NCBI GenBank assembly: GCA_947570615.1
Contig: CANOVJ010000001.1
Location: 62,001 to 126,000 of the forward strand
Source: an uncultured Lachnospiraceae bacterium
GTDB lineage: Bacteria > Bacillota > Clostridia > Lachnospirales > Lachnospiraceae
Direction of reading: 5' to 3'
DNA length: 64,000 bases
Position numbers and translations under genes: made by a program
Notes under the pieces: model-generated
The model's database searches: none
What the model saw: the letters and a program-made list of their open reading frames with translations, nothing else
What the model was told of the DNA's origin: nothing
Shown: positions 18,252 to 27,016 of the stretch, in pieces
How the letters are laid out: each line of letters begins with the position of its first letter
Position numbering within the stretch: position 1 is the stretch's first letter

Positions 18252-19216
18252 TGGTCAGAACCACCGTGGTGATACCCAATTACAATGGAATACAGTATAT
18301 GGACGCCTGTCTGGCTTCCCTGCGGAAGGGGACGACGACACCGGAAATTCTTGTGGTGGACAATGGCTCTGTGGATGGCAGCAAGAAGCTGGTGAAGGAG
18401 CGCTATCCCGGGGTAAGGCTCCTGGAATTTGAGGAAAATACCGGTTTTTGCAGGGCGGTGAACGCGGGGATCCGGGCCTCGACCACGGAGTTTGTGCTCT
18501 TACTCAACAACGACACGGTGGCGGAGCCGGAGATGGTGGAGCGTCTGGAACAGGCGCTTGAGGGGAACCGCCGCGTTTTCTCGGCGCAGGCCCGGATGAT
18601 TCAGCTTCACTCTCCGGATAAGCTGGACGGGGCGGGGGATCTGTACTGCGCTCTGGGCTGGGCCTTTTGCAGAGGGAAGGATGGGCCTGTATCCGCATAT
18701 GAGAAGCCCTGCCGGGTCTTCAGCTCCTGTGCCGGAGCGGCCATCTACCGAAGGGCGCTGTTTGACGAAATTGGCTGCTTTGACGAAAATCATTTTGCCT
18801 ATCTGGAGGATATGGATATCGGGTATCGGGCGAATATTTATGGATATCATAATAAATATGTGCCGGATGCCAGGGTATATCACGCGGGGAGCGCGGTGAG
18901 CGGCTCCCGTCACAACGATTTCAAGGTAAAGCTCTCCGCCCGCAACAATATCTATCTGATTTACAAAAACATGCCCGCTCTCCAGATCCTTTTAAACCTT
19001 CCGTTCCTGCTGGCCGGCTGGCTGATCAAGCTTCTCTTTTTCAGCGCCAGGGGACTTTGCGGCGCTTATCTGGACGGAAGCCTTAAGGGACTGCGCCTGT
19101 GCGCCGGCGGGAAGGGCAGAAAGCACAGGGTCAGATTCCGTTTCTCCCGTATGAAAAATTACTTCTGGATCCAGGGCCAGCTCTGGGTGAACATTTTCAG
19201 GCGGCTGAGGGGATGA
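18251..19216 (+). CDS. GT2 glycosyltransferase, rhamnosyltransferase-like
   Basis: 321 residues. TTVVIPNYNG opens a GT2 domain with VVDNGSVDGS, NTGFCRAVNAGI, the DxD-type LLNNDTVAEP and the YLEDMDIGYR acceptor loop, a set typical of WbbL/RfbF-like rhamnosyltransferases. Near residues 240-270 a hydrophobic segment and basic tail suggest contact with the membrane. It is coupled to the upstream gene by a one-base overlap. The donor sugar is inferred from family likeness and from the rml genes nearby, not shown directly. Confidence 0.86.
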   Translation: MVRTTVVIPNYNGIQYMDACLASLRKGTTTPEILVVDNGSVDGSKKLVKERYPGVRLLEFEENTGFCRAVNAGIRASTTEFVLLLNNDTVAEPEMVERLEQALEGNRRVFSAQARMIQLHSPDKLDGAGDLYCALGWAFCRGKDGPVSAYEKPCRVFSSCAGAAIYRRALFDEIGCFDENHFAYLEDMDIGYRANIYGYHNKYVPDARVYHAGSAVSGSRHNDFKVKLSARNNIYLIYKNMPALQILLNLPFLLAGWLIKLLFFSARGLCGAYLDGSLKGLRLCAGGKGRKHRVRFRFSRMKNYFWIQGQLWVNIFRRLRG

Positions 19217-19235
19217 GGCCGTCCTGTTTTGGGAG

Positions 19236-19264
19236 TTGTACTTTCTGTAATAATATTGTAAAAT
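19236..19264 (+). promoter_or_regulatory. Sigma-A promoter before the sugar-1-phosphate transferase gene
   Basis: TTGTAC at 19236-19241, a 17-nt spacer and TAAAAT at 19259-19264, about 54 nt before the ATG. Confidence 0.55.
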
Positions 19265-19317
19265 ATCCGTAACGATTCAGCGGAAGCCCATGGCTTCCGA
19301 CCAGAAGGCAGCAGAAG

Positions 19318-20727
19318 ATGATTAAAGACAATCAGAAGTATTTTAATCGATTGCATTTGCTGATGGATGCCGTGGTGGTGGCAATTTCCTATCTGCTTGC
19401 ATGGTATATCAAGTTCTGCACCATATTTGCCGATACGGAGCCGGGTGCAGGCGCTCTGGATATGGGAACCTATTTCAGCTTCCTGTATTTTGTGGTGCCT
19501 GAATATATTGTCCTTTATTACTTCTTCAACCTGTATGCGCCCAAGCGGGCCACCAGACGAAAGGTGGAGTTCGCGGGGCTTTTGAAGGCCAACACGGTGG
19601 GGATTGTGGTCTTTATCGTTTTTCTCTATATGATCAAGCAGCAGGACTTCTCTCGCTTTATGATGGGCGCCTTCTACATTATCAATATTTCCTTCGCGAC
19701 CATTTACCGCACGCTGATACGCAATCTCCTTCTCTATTTTCGAAAAAAAGGCTACAACCTGAAATATATTCTGCTGATCGGATACTCCCGGGCGGCGGAG
19801 GAGTATATCACCAGGATTAACTCCAATCCCCAGTGGGGGTATGTAGTGCGGGGAATTCTGGACGACCGGATTCCCAGCGGTACGGTCTACAAAGGGGTAA
19901 AGGTGGTGGGGAGGATTGCCAATATCCGTTATATCCTGCCGGAGAACAGCCTGGACGAGATCGCCATCACGCTTGCCCTTAAGGATTACGACCGTCTGGA
20001 GGCCATCGTGGATCTGTGCGAGAAGTCCGGCGTCCACACGAAATTTATACCCGACTATAATTCCCTGGTGCCCAGCCATCCCTATACGGAGGATCTGATG
20101 GGGCTTCCGGTGATCAATATCCGCTATGTGCCTCTGACCAACACCTTAAACTGGGTATCCAAGCGGGCGGTGGATATCCTGGGATCGCTTGCGGGGATCA
20201 TTGTCTCCTCGCCCATCATGCTTCTGGCAGCGCTGGCAGTGCGCCTTACCAGCCGGGGGCCTGTGATCTTCCGGCAGGAGAGGGTGGGACTCCACAACAA
20301 GACCTTTAATATGTACAAATTCAGGACCATGGAGATGCAGAGGCCCTCCGCGGAGCAGAAGGCCTGGACGGTTAAGAACGACCCCAGGGTCACCGGCGTG
20401 GGGAAGTTTCTGCGCTGTACCAGCCTGGACGAGCTGCCCCAGCTTTTCAATATTCTTGTGGGGGAGATGTCGCTGGTGGGGCCAAGGCCGGAGCGGCCCC
20501 AGTTTGTGGACAAATTTAAGGAGGAGATTCCCCGTTACATGATCAAACATCAGGTAAGGCCCGGACTTACCGGCTGGGCCCAGATCAACGGCTACCGGGG
20601 AGATACTTCCATCCGCAAGAGAGTGGAGTATGATCTTTTTTATATCGAAAACTGGAGTATGGGACTGGATGTGAAGATCATGTTTCTGACGCTGTTCAAG
20701 GGATTCATCAACAAAAACGCCTACTGA
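19318..20727 (+). CDS. Polyprenyl-phosphate sugar-1-phosphate transferase (WbaP/WcaJ type)
   Basis: 469 residues. It should transfer a sugar-1-phosphate to undecaprenyl phosphate and so start polymer assembly at the membrane. The N-terminal half has four membrane helices and a CoA-binding-like Rossmann domain (ILLIGYSRAAEEYI near 150). The C-terminal half is the catalytic PNPT domain: a membrane helix after KRAVDILGS, then FRQERVGL, YKFRTM, DELPQLFNIL, LVGPRPERP and RPGLTGWAQINGYRG. Length is normal. The presence of an initiating transferase in an ABC-exporter locus fits a lipid-linked polymer. The first sugar is unknown. Confidence 0.93.
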   Translation: MIKDNQKYFNRLHLLMDAVVVAISYLLAWYIKFCTIFADTEPGAGALDMGTYFSFLYFVVPEYIVLYYFFNLYAPKRATRRKVEFAGLLKANTVGIVVFIVFLYMIKQQDFSRFMMGAFYIINISFATIYRTLIRNLLLYFRKKGYNLKYILLIGYSRAAEEYITRINSNPQWGYVVRGILDDRIPSGTVYKGVKVVGRIANIRYILPENSLDEIAITLALKDYDRLEAIVDLCEKSGVHTKFIPDYNSLVPSHPYTEDLMGLPVINIRYVPLTNTLNWVSKRAVDILGSLAGIIVSSPIMLLAALAVRLTSRGPVIFRQERVGLHNKTFNMYKFRTMEMQRPSAEQKAWTVKNDPRVTGVGKFLRCTSLDELPQLFNILVGEMSLVGPRPERPQFVDKFKEEIPRYMIKHQVRPGLTGWAQINGYRGDTSIRKRVEYDLFYIENWSMGLDVKIMFLTLFKGFINKNAY

Positions 20728-20804
20728 AGCTCTGGCGCGCATAAAATTTATTCCGGCGGCGGTCGGAGTGCGCCGAATCAATGTATAGAATTCTGTCAAT
20801 TTAC

Positions 20805-20896
20805 AAATCTTAAGAATGAAATCCAGAGGATAAAATCTTAAGGATAAATAAATTTCGCGGCAGGGGCTTGTCATAAGGGCCCTTTTGTGCGAAAAT
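20805..20896 (+). promoter_or_regulatory. Direct repeats and candidate promoter before the LCP gene
   Basis: AAATCTTAAG occurs at 20805-20814 and 20833-20842, 28 nt apart, each followed by a similar AT-rich tail. Downstream is TTGTCA at 20868-20873, a 17-nt spacer and GAAAAT at 20891-20896. The repeats could be binding sites for a regulator acting from upstream. Confidence 0.4.
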
Positions 20897-20995
20897 AGTA
20901 TGTTGTGAGAAATCGCGGACGATAAAGCCCGAAAACAGAAAGATTTTATGCCGCAAAAGGCAGAGAGATTCATGTAAAAAGGGAGAGAGTGATTC

Positions 20996-22177
20996 ATGAC
21001 CACAGAGAAAAAACCGGTTAAAAAGAAACCCGTAAATCATACGTCGTCAGGCCGCGCCGCAGGTCATGGCCCGGCGGGACAGGGGAGCAGGCCCAACCCA
21101 AAGAAAAAAGCGCCGGCTTCGGCAAAAAAGAAATCAAAGAAGAAGCGTTCCAAAATCCTTCTTTTTATATTTGAGATATTTATTCTGCTCATTATGGTGG
21201 TAGTGCTCTACAGTGTTCTAAAGATCGAGAACGTGGGGAAGGTGAATCTGCCCCAGGAGGAGATCGTGATCAACCCGGAGGTGGAACAGAAGGAAGAGAC
21301 CGTCATGAAGGGGTACCGCAACGTGGCTCTGTTCGGTGTGGACTCCACATCGGGGGCACTCACCAAGAATACCCGAAGCGATACGATCATGATCGCGTCC
21401 ATCGATCAGGACAGCGGCGAGTGCAGGCTGGTCAGCGTCTACCGCGATACTTACCTGAACCTGAGCAACGATTCCTATAACAAGTGTAATTCCGCTTACG
21501 CAAAGGGCGGCCCCATGCAGGCCATCAATATGCTGAACATGAATCTGGATATGAATATCACGGATTTCGTGACGGTAGGCTTTGCGGGGCTGAGCAATAC
21601 CATCGACGCGCTGGGCGGAGTCATGATCGATGTGGACGACGCGGAGCTTAAGCATATCAACAGCTACCAGATGACCATGGCCAAGGAGTTAAAGAGGGAG
21701 TATACGCCGGTCAGCAGTACCGGATACCAGCTTCTGGACGGCCTTCAGGCTACCGCCTACTGTCGGATCCGTTATACCAAGGGCGACGACTTCAAGCGGG
21801 CGGAGCGTCAGAGAGAGGTGCTTCTGGCCACGCTGGACAAGGCCAAGAGCGCATCCCCGGCTACGCTGACGGCGGCGGCCAACGCCATCTTTGACAATGA
21901 CGAGATCTATACCTCCCTGGATATCACAGAGATTCTGGAGCTTCTGGGGGATATTGCAAACTACGAGGTGGTGGATCAGGGAGGATTCCCGGAGGAGTCC
22001 ATGCGCACCACCGGGACCATCGGAGAAAAGGGAAGCTGTGTTGTGCCCGTCGATCTGGCGCAGAATGTTTCGTGGCTCCATAAGTTCCTCTTTAACGATC
22101 AGGATTATACGCCGTCCGACGCGGTGATGCAGTACAGCGAAAAGGTGAAGGCGGATACCTCCAAATATGTGAAGTAA
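20996..22177 (+). CDS. LytR-CpsA-Psr family wall-polymer ligase
   Basis: 393 residues. A Lys/Pro-rich cytoplasmic segment (1-52) precedes one membrane helix at about 54-74, and an extracellular LCP domain follows (FGVDSTS, RSDTIMIAS, YRDTYL with conserved Asp/Arg, later AYCRIRYTKGDDFKRAERQR). The family moves lipid-linked polymers onto peptidoglycan. Its place directly after the initiating transferase fits attachment of the locus polymer to the wall. GGGAGAG precedes the ATG. A strong terminator follows. Confidence 0.93.
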   Translation: MTTEKKPVKKKPVNHTSSGRAAGHGPAGQGSRPNPKKKAPASAKKKSKKKRSKILLFIFEIFILLIMVVVLYSVLKIENVGKVNLPQEEIVINPEVEQKEETVMKGYRNVALFGVDSTSGALTKNTRSDTIMIASIDQDSGECRLVSVYRDTYLNLSNDSYNKCNSAYAKGGPMQAINMLNMNLDMNITDFVTVGFAGLSNTIDALGGVMIDVDDAELKHINSYQMTMAKELKREYTPVSSTGYQLLDGLQATAYCRIRYTKGDDFKRAERQREVLLATLDKAKSASPATLTAAANAIFDNDEIYTSLDITEILELLGDIANYEVVDQGGFPEESMRTTGTIGEKGSCVVPVDLAQNVSWLHKFLFNDQDYTPSDAVMQYSEKVKADTSKYVK

Positions 22178-22222
22178 ACAAGGGATAGCGCGTCGCGCGA
22201 ACGGTCTTTGTGTTAAACAAAC

Positions 22223-22245
22223 GCTGTCACGCCTGGCGCAACAGC
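22223..22245 (-). repeat. Hairpin repeat copy (family shared with 24988, 27532, 53607, 53645)
   Basis: GCTGT and ACAGC arms around a GCC/GGC inner stem. Read on the minus strand it carries the CGCCAGGCGTG core also seen at 27532-27558. Confidence 0.5.
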
Positions 22246-22255
22246 TTATCGTAAT

Positions 22256-22289
22256 AAAAAGGGTCACTCTGTGCTGTGACCCTTTTTTC
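22256..22289 (+). terminator. Intrinsic terminator after LCP gene
   Basis: GGGTCAC (22261-22267) pairs with GTGACCC (22276-22282), extended by A/T pairs, and six T follow. The A-rich 5' side means it may work in both directions. Confidence 0.85.
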
Positions 22290-22314
22290 TTAACAGAGAA
22301 GGGGAGGCATGATC

Positions 22315-23265
22315 ATGCAGGCTGATGTGATTATTCCGGTCTACAGGCCCACGGAAAAGCTTTTGCGACTGCTTGAAATGCTGAAAAAGCAGACTTATCC
22401 GGTGCATCAGGTGATCCTCATCAATACGGAGAAAAAATATTTTGATGATTTTGCCCGAAGGAACGGGCTGGAAAAGAGGTTCGGGGACTTCCTCCTGGTG
22501 AGACATATCTCCAGAGAGGAGTTCGACCACGGAAAAACGAGAAATTATGGGGTGTCTTTGTCAGAGACGCCTTATTTTGTCATGATGACGGACGATGCGG
22601 TGCCGGTGAATGAGGACCTGGTCCGGGAGCTCATGAGCGCTTTTGAGAATCCGGGAGTGGGAGTCAGCTACGCCAGACAGATTGCGGATAAGGGCTGCGG
22701 CGTTCTCGAGAGCTATACCCGCTCCTTTAATTATCCGGAGCATTCCTGTATGAAGTCGGCCCGGAATCTTGAGGATATGGGGATTAAGGCTTTTTTCGCC
22801 TCCAATGTATGCGCCGCCTACAGACGGGAGTTTTTTGATGAATTGAACGGGTTTACGGACCATACCATATTTAACGAGGACATGATTTATGCCAGGGGGC
22901 TTCTGGACGCCGGGTATCTGATCGCCTATCAGGCAGGGGCTATGGTCTTTCATTCCCATAACTACAGCGCCCTGCGGCAGTTTCGCAGGAATTTTGATCT
23001 GGGCGTTTCTCATGCCCTGTACCCGCAGGTGTTTGCGCATCTGCCGGCCGAGTCCGAGGGGATCCGTCTGGTGAAGAAGAGCTGTGGATATCTTTTTTCA
23101 GTGGGCAGGCCCTGGCTGATCGTTAAGCTGTTCTGGCAGAGCGGGTTTAAGTATATGGGTTATTTTCTTGGAAAGCGCCATCAGAAGCTGCCGCGATTCC
23201 TGGTCAGAGCCTTTTCCCTGAACAGGCAATACTGGGCGGCGGGAGAGGAATGGGAAGGAAAATAA
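22315..23265 (+). CDS. GT2 glycosyltransferase, rhamnosyltransferase-like
   Basis: 316 residues from the ATG at 22315, preferred over 22309 because GGAGG lies 7 nt upstream. QADVIIPVYRPTEKL begins the GT2 fold. FDHGKTRNYG is a phrase typical of RgpB/WbbL-like rhamnosyltransferases, MMTDDAVPVNEDL holds the DxD-type metal site and FNEDMIYARGLLDAGY the acceptor loop. The C-terminus has amphipathic and hydrophobic pieces. A terminator separates it from the LCP gene, so it is its own unit. The rhamnose donor is an inference from family and locus. Confidence 0.88.
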   Translation: MQADVIIPVYRPTEKLLRLLEMLKKQTYPVHQVILINTEKKYFDDFARRNGLEKRFGDFLLVRHISREEFDHGKTRNYGVSLSETPYFVMMTDDAVPVNEDLVRELMSAFENPGVGVSYARQIADKGCGVLESYTRSFNYPEHSCMKSARNLEDMGIKAFFASNVCAAYRREFFDELNGFTDHTIFNEDMIYARGLLDAGYLIAYQAGAMVFHSHNYSALRQFRRNFDLGVSHALYPQVFAHLPAESEGIRLVKKSCGYLFSVGRPWLIVKLFWQSGFKYMGYFLGKRHQKLPRFLVRAFSLNRQYWAAGEEWEGK

Positions 23266-23357
23266 CAGAATCAACAAATTTTTGTCACATTTTGAACACA
23301 TTTGGGAAATATACTTAAGACCATAGCAAAGGAATATAAGAGAGAGAGGGTATCGTT

Positions 23358-24887
23358 ATGTATGAAAATAATTATCCAAACAGCTACAATAACACCGAAG
23401 GGAATTCAGGAACGGAGACAAACAGTGTAAATAACACCAGTTACGGACAGGGGAACAACAATACCTGGCATTACGGGAACAGCGGGAGCTTTAGCGGCGC
23501 ATCCGGCTCCGACGCGGGATACCGCCAGAGCAGTTACGTCCAGGGTACCGGCCAGAACGGGTATACAGGAAAGTCTGGCAGGGGGCACAGGCAGGGAACA
23601 GGAAAGAAGTTCGTCATAGCCACCTGCTGCGGTCTGTTTTTCGGGATCTTCGCAGGGCTGGGCTTCCAGGCCGTGGATTCGGCGACAGATTTCCTCAGAA
23701 GCAGGACGGAAAAGGAAGACAGCGCCCTTGCGGGGGAGGACCTTAACACGCAGGGCAGCGTCGGGGATGCGGCGGGCGGCGAGGCTCTTCTTCACAGCGG
23801 ACTCAGCGAGGAGGATGTCAGGACCATTCAGGATCTGATCAGCAACCAGACGGTGCAGACCACAGTCACGGATGTGACGCAGGTGGTAAAGCAGGTGATG
23901 CCCGCGGTGGTGTCCGTCAACAACAGATACATTGAGAGGATGAGCTTTTTCGGGCAGGAGTACAGCCAGGAGGCCGGCGGATCAGGCTCGGGGATCATCG
24001 TGGGAAAGAATGACACGGAGCTTTTGCTGGTGACCAACTATCATGTGGTGGAGTCGGCGGAGGAGCTGACGGTTCAGTTTGTGGACGGAAGTCAGTCCCA
24101 GGCCCAGATCAAGGGCAGCGATGCGGATAAGGATCTGGCGGTGATCGCGGTACAGCTTACGGATATCGAGAGCGATACCATGGATCAGATCGCCATCGCA
24201 AAGCTGGGAAGCTCCGATGACCTTACGGTAGGCGAGCCGGTAATCGCCATCGGAAATGCTCTGGGCTATGGGCAGTCCGTGACCACAGGCGTGATCAGCG
24301 CTCTGGACCGGGCCATCGACGCCAACGCCACACCCACCCAGGTGAGCGCCCAGACCGAGGACACAGAGATCAATACCTTTATCCAGACAGATGCGGCCAT
24401 CAACCCCGGGAACTCAGGGGGAGCGCTTTTGAACAGCGCAGGAGAGGTGATCGGAATCAACTCCAACAAGATCGGCGGCTCGGCCATAGAGGGAATGGGC
24501 TATGCGATTCCCATTTCCGATGCGAGACCCATCATTGAAAATCTGATGACGAAACAGACCAGGCTTAAGGTGGACGAAGAGAAGAGAGGCTATCTGGGAA
24601 TCACCGGGCTGGATGTGACCGCTGATCTGGTTCAGCTCTATGGCCTGCCCAAAGGCGTGTATGTCTCCAATGTGATGGAGGACACGGGCGCGGCCGCCGC
24701 CGGACTGGTGAGAGGCGACATTATCACTGCCATTAACGGGGAGGAGGTCACCTCCATGGCGGAGCTGAAGGAGGAGCTTTGCTACTATGCGGCGGGAGAG
24801 ACGGTGGAGCTGACGATTATGCAGGGAAGTCCCGTGGGATATCAGGCTAAATCGGTACAGCTTACGCTGGGAAAGAGCTCCCAGTGA
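23358..24887 (+). CDS. HtrA/DegP-family serine protease, membrane anchored
   Basis: 509 residues. An unusual Asn/Ser/Gly/Tyr-rich cytoplasmic segment fills residues 1-80, a membrane helix lies at about 85-105, the trypsin-like domain spans about 175-385 with triad H229 (TNYHVV), D259 (ADKDLAV) and S353 (NPGNSGGAL), and one PDZ domain covers about 395-500. The family degrades or refolds misfolded exported proteins outside the membrane. A GAGAGAGGG purine tract precedes the ATG. A long inverted-repeat terminator follows. Confidence 0.93.
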   Translation: MYENNYPNSYNNTEGNSGTETNSVNNTSYGQGNNNTWHYGNSGSFSGASGSDAGYRQSSYVQGTGQNGYTGKSGRGHRQGTGKKFVIATCCGLFFGIFAGLGFQAVDSATDFLRSRTEKEDSALAGEDLNTQGSVGDAAGGEALLHSGLSEEDVRTIQDLISNQTVQTTVTDVTQVVKQVMPAVVSVNNRYIERMSFFGQEYSQEAGGSGSGIIVGKNDTELLLVTNYHVVESAEELTVQFVDGSQSQAQIKGSDADKDLAVIAVQLTDIESDTMDQIAIAKLGSSDDLTVGEPVIAIGNALGYGQSVTTGVISALDRAIDANATPTQVSAQTEDTEINTFIQTDAAINPGNSGGALLNSAGEVIGINSNKIGGSAIEGMGYAIPISDARPIIENLMTKQTRLKVDEEKRGYLGITGLDVTADLVQLYGLPKGVYVSNVMEDTGAAAAGLVRGDIITAINGEEVTSMAELKEELCYYAAGETVELTIMQGSPVGYQAKSVQLTLGKSSQ

Positions 24888-24933
24888 GTGAGAACAGTTT
24901 CGATGACCGGGATTGAAACAGAGAAAAGGATAT

Positions 24934-24985
24934 GCAGGCAAAAGGAGGGGCGCCGCCCGGGGACGGTGCCCCTCCTTTTGCCTGC
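24934..24985. terminator. Perfect 18-bp inverted repeat, bidirectional terminator
   Basis: Arms 24934-24951 and 24968-24985 are exact reverse complements with a 16-nt loop; each arm carries four A or T next to a GC-rich stretch. Confidence 0.75.
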
Positions 24986-24987
24986 GA

Positions 24988-25009
24988 ACAGTTTACGAAG
25001 CATGACAGC
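24988..25009 (+). repeat. Diverged hairpin repeat copy
   Basis: ACAGTTTACGAAGCATGACAG resembles the repeat at 53607-53631 with several substitutions. It directly follows the inverted-repeat terminator. Confidence 0.35.
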
Positions 25010-25111
25010 GTCTGGCGTTCAGGTTTATCTTAAAGTTTTTGCCGCTCACAGCTGGAACTGCCATCGGAACTGGTGTAGAATAAAAGGAACAATCCCCATG
25101 AGGTGACGACA

Positions 25112-25792
25112 ATGAACTACAGGCATGAACTGAAATTTCTCGTCTCTGACGCCCAGCTTGCGCTGATCCGATACCGGCTGACGCCGCTGATGCGCCCGGA
25201 CGTTCATCAGAAAAAGGGCGCTTATACGGTGAGAAGCCTCTATTTTGACGATTTTGATAACACCTGTATGCGGGAAAACGAGGACGGGATCGACAACAGA
25301 AGGAAATACCGGATCCGTATCTATGACGCGGACCCTTCTGTGATCAGGCTGGAGAAGAAGATAAAATTCCGGGGCATGACCAGGAAGGTGAGCACGGGGA
25401 TCTCCGTCCAGGACTGCCTCATTTATATGGCCGGCAGGGCGCCCTCTCAAGGGCCGGGGAGCGGGGAGCTGGAGAAGGAAATTTTTGCGCAGATAAAAGG
25501 CGGCGGAATGCGTCCGGTAAGCATTGTGGAGTACGAGAGAACGGCCTTTGTGGAGCCCAGAGGGAATGTGAGGATCACCTTTGACCGGAATATCAGAGGC
25601 AGTGAAAGGACACGGGAGTTTCTGGACAGAAGACTGTGCGCGGCCCCGCTCCTGCCTCGGGGAAGCCATGTGCTGGAGGTGAAATACGACGAACTGCTTC
25701 CGGAGTACCTTGCGGGGACTCTGGAGATGGGGACGCTTCAGCGGACGGCCTTTTCGAAATATTACCGCTCCAGAAACTGTAAATCGACATAA
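25112..25792 (+). CDS. VTC-domain protein
   Basis: 226 residues from the ATG at 25112, with AGGTGA 5 nt upstream; the frame opens at a GTG at 25103. The fold is the VTC/CYTH-like tunnel: YRHELKFLVSD at the start, VRSLYFDDFDNTCM, RRKYRIRIYD, RLEKKIKFRGMTRK and a late LEVKYDELLP. These carry the paired basic and acidic residues that bind triphosphate and metal. In yeast the VTC domain makes polyphosphate; bacterial relatives next to DUF4956 genes are not well characterised. The neighbouring DUF4956 membrane protein is the standard partner. Confidence 0.85.
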   Translation: MNYRHELKFLVSDAQLALIRYRLTPLMRPDVHQKKGAYTVRSLYFDDFDNTCMRENEDGIDNRRKYRIRIYDADPSVIRLEKKIKFRGMTRKVSTGISVQDCLIYMAGRAPSQGPGSGELEKEIFAQIKGGGMRPVSIVEYERTAFVEPRGNVRITFDRNIRGSERTREFLDRRLCAAPLLPRGSHVLEVKYDELLPEYLAGTLEMGTLQRTAFSKYYRSRNCKST

Positions 25793-25892
25793 CGGCACAG
25801 GGCCGAAAACTGAATTTTCAATCAACGGGTTTGCGTCTGCGCGGCGTCCGCGAGCCTGTCATGTACATAAGCCGTGCAGAAATGAGGAGAAG

Positions 25893-26567
25893 ATGAATTT
25901 CAGCGACGTCATTAAAAAATCCGTGTTGGAGGGGTTTTCCTATGCAGATCTTTCCACCGCCAAAATCATTGTCACCCTGGCGATCACCTTTCTGATCGCG
26001 CTGTACATCTTTCAGGTGTACCGTCTGGTGACCAGGAGCGCCTTCTATTTTAAGAGCTTTAACGTGTCCATGGCGATTATTTCCCTGGTGACGGCGGGGA
26101 TCATTCTGGCCATGCAGTCCAGCATCGTGATTTCCCTGGGAATGGTCGGAGCCCTTTCCATTGTCAGGTTCCGCACGGCCATCAAGGATCCCATGGATCT
26201 TCTGTTTCTGTTCTGGTCTATCGGGACGGGCATTATCTGCGGGGCCGGGCTCTACAAGATTGCCATTATTCTGGCGATTCTGGTGACGGTGGGGATCATC
26301 ATTCTGGACATGCTGCCGGTGAGGGCGGGGACGCGCCTTTTGATCGTCAACGCGGATACGAAGGAGGCGGAGGACGCCATAGAGGCCGCCGTGAAGGAGC
26401 TTTCGGGATCCTATAAGCTGAAATCCAAAAACATCACCGCAGACGGCATGGATCTGATTCTTGAGATCAGGGAAAAAAATGAAAAGGAACTGATGGACAG
26501 ACTCTCCGAAATGGAACAAATCACGTCGGTGTCCCTGCTGGCCCATGACGGGGAGGTAAAAAATTAA
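25893..26567 (+). CDS. DUF4956 family membrane protein
   Basis: 224 residues from the ATG at 25893 with AGGAGAAG upstream. Four likely membrane helices lie within about residues 20-150, including IVTLAITFLIALYIF, MAIISLVTAGIILAM and IAIILAILVTVGIIIL. The phrase GMVGALSIVRFRTAIKDPMD is the family signature. A small soluble alpha/beta C-terminal domain follows. Function is unknown; the repeated pairing with VTC-domain proteins suggests a membrane complex. It ends at a short hairpin. Confidence 0.88.
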   Translation: MNFSDVIKKSVLEGFSYADLSTAKIIVTLAITFLIALYIFQVYRLVTRSAFYFKSFNVSMAIISLVTAGIILAMQSSIVISLGMVGALSIVRFRTAIKDPMDLLFLFWSIGTGIICGAGLYKIAIILAILVTVGIIILDMLPVRAGTRLLIVNADTKEAEDAIEAAVKELSGSYKLKSKNITADGMDLILEIREKNEKELMDRLSEMEQITSVSLLAHDGEVKN

Positions 26568-26595
26568 GCGGAACGGGAAGGCAGTGCAAAGGCAG

Positions 26596-26620
26596 GGGCG
26601 GAGAAATTATCCGCCCTTAA
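26596..26620. terminator. Hairpin between convergent genes
   Basis: GGGCGGA (26596-26602) pairs with TCCGCCC (26610-26616), with an outer GGCAG/CTGCC pairing. The T tract is poor. It lies at the end of two converging genes. Confidence 0.5.
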
Positions 26621-26853
26621 AAGCCTGCCATCATCATTCCGATCAGCTGATCCCGCTGCACGGCGTCCTGAGAGCCCTTCACCCTGGAAGCTAATCCCTC
26701 AAGCTCCATCCTGCTGGCGGCAGTGCGCATAAGCTTCTCCTGGAACTCCCGTTTTTCTTTTTCAGCCTTTTCGGCCCTTCTTTCAGCCCTGGCCTGGTTT
26801 TGCACACGCAGGGTATGCTCCATGGAATACATCATCTGAGACAGATCGGTCAT
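26617..26853 (-). CDS. Small coiled-coil protein of unknown function
   Basis: 78 residues. The sequence is highly charged and helical, with a RAERRAEKAEKEKREFQEKL coiled-coil stretch in the middle and a Met-rich hydrophobic end (LIGMMMAGF). There is no signal peptide. AAGGAGGC lies 5-6 nt before the ATG, which supports it as a real gene. A sigma-28-like promoter lies 51 nt upstream, hinting at motility-linked expression. I do not recognise the family. Confidence 0.7.
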   Translation of the reverse strand: MTDLSQMMYSMEHTLRVQNQARAERRAEKAEKEKREFQEKLMRTAASRMELEGLASRVKGSQDAVQRDQLIGMMMAGF

Positions 26854-26903
26854 AGCTTGCCTCCTTAAAACAAAGACTCTTCAATAAATGGTTTTCACCG
26901 TAT

Positions 26904-26929
26904 TTATCGGCAGTATGACAGCTTTATTA
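26904..26929 (-). promoter_or_regulatory. Sigma-28-like promoter for the 78-residue gene
   Basis: Read on the minus strand: TAAT (26929-26926), 14 nt, then GCCGATAA (26911-26904). The -10 matches the flagellar sigma factor consensus GCCGATAA; the -35 differs from TAAA in one base. The -10 ends 51 nt from the start codon. Confidence 0.5.
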
Positions 26930-27016
26930 TAGTGATCCGATGGTATTCTTTTTCATCTGTAGTCATAAAATTAGAAAAAGAAGGATGATCATCCGCTGGT
27001 TATGGAGAGGTATGGG

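Noticed and set aside
23281..23357. Possible promoter before the HtrA gene
   Set aside because: TTGAAC and TATACT are only 12 nt apart; no pair with acceptable spacing was found.
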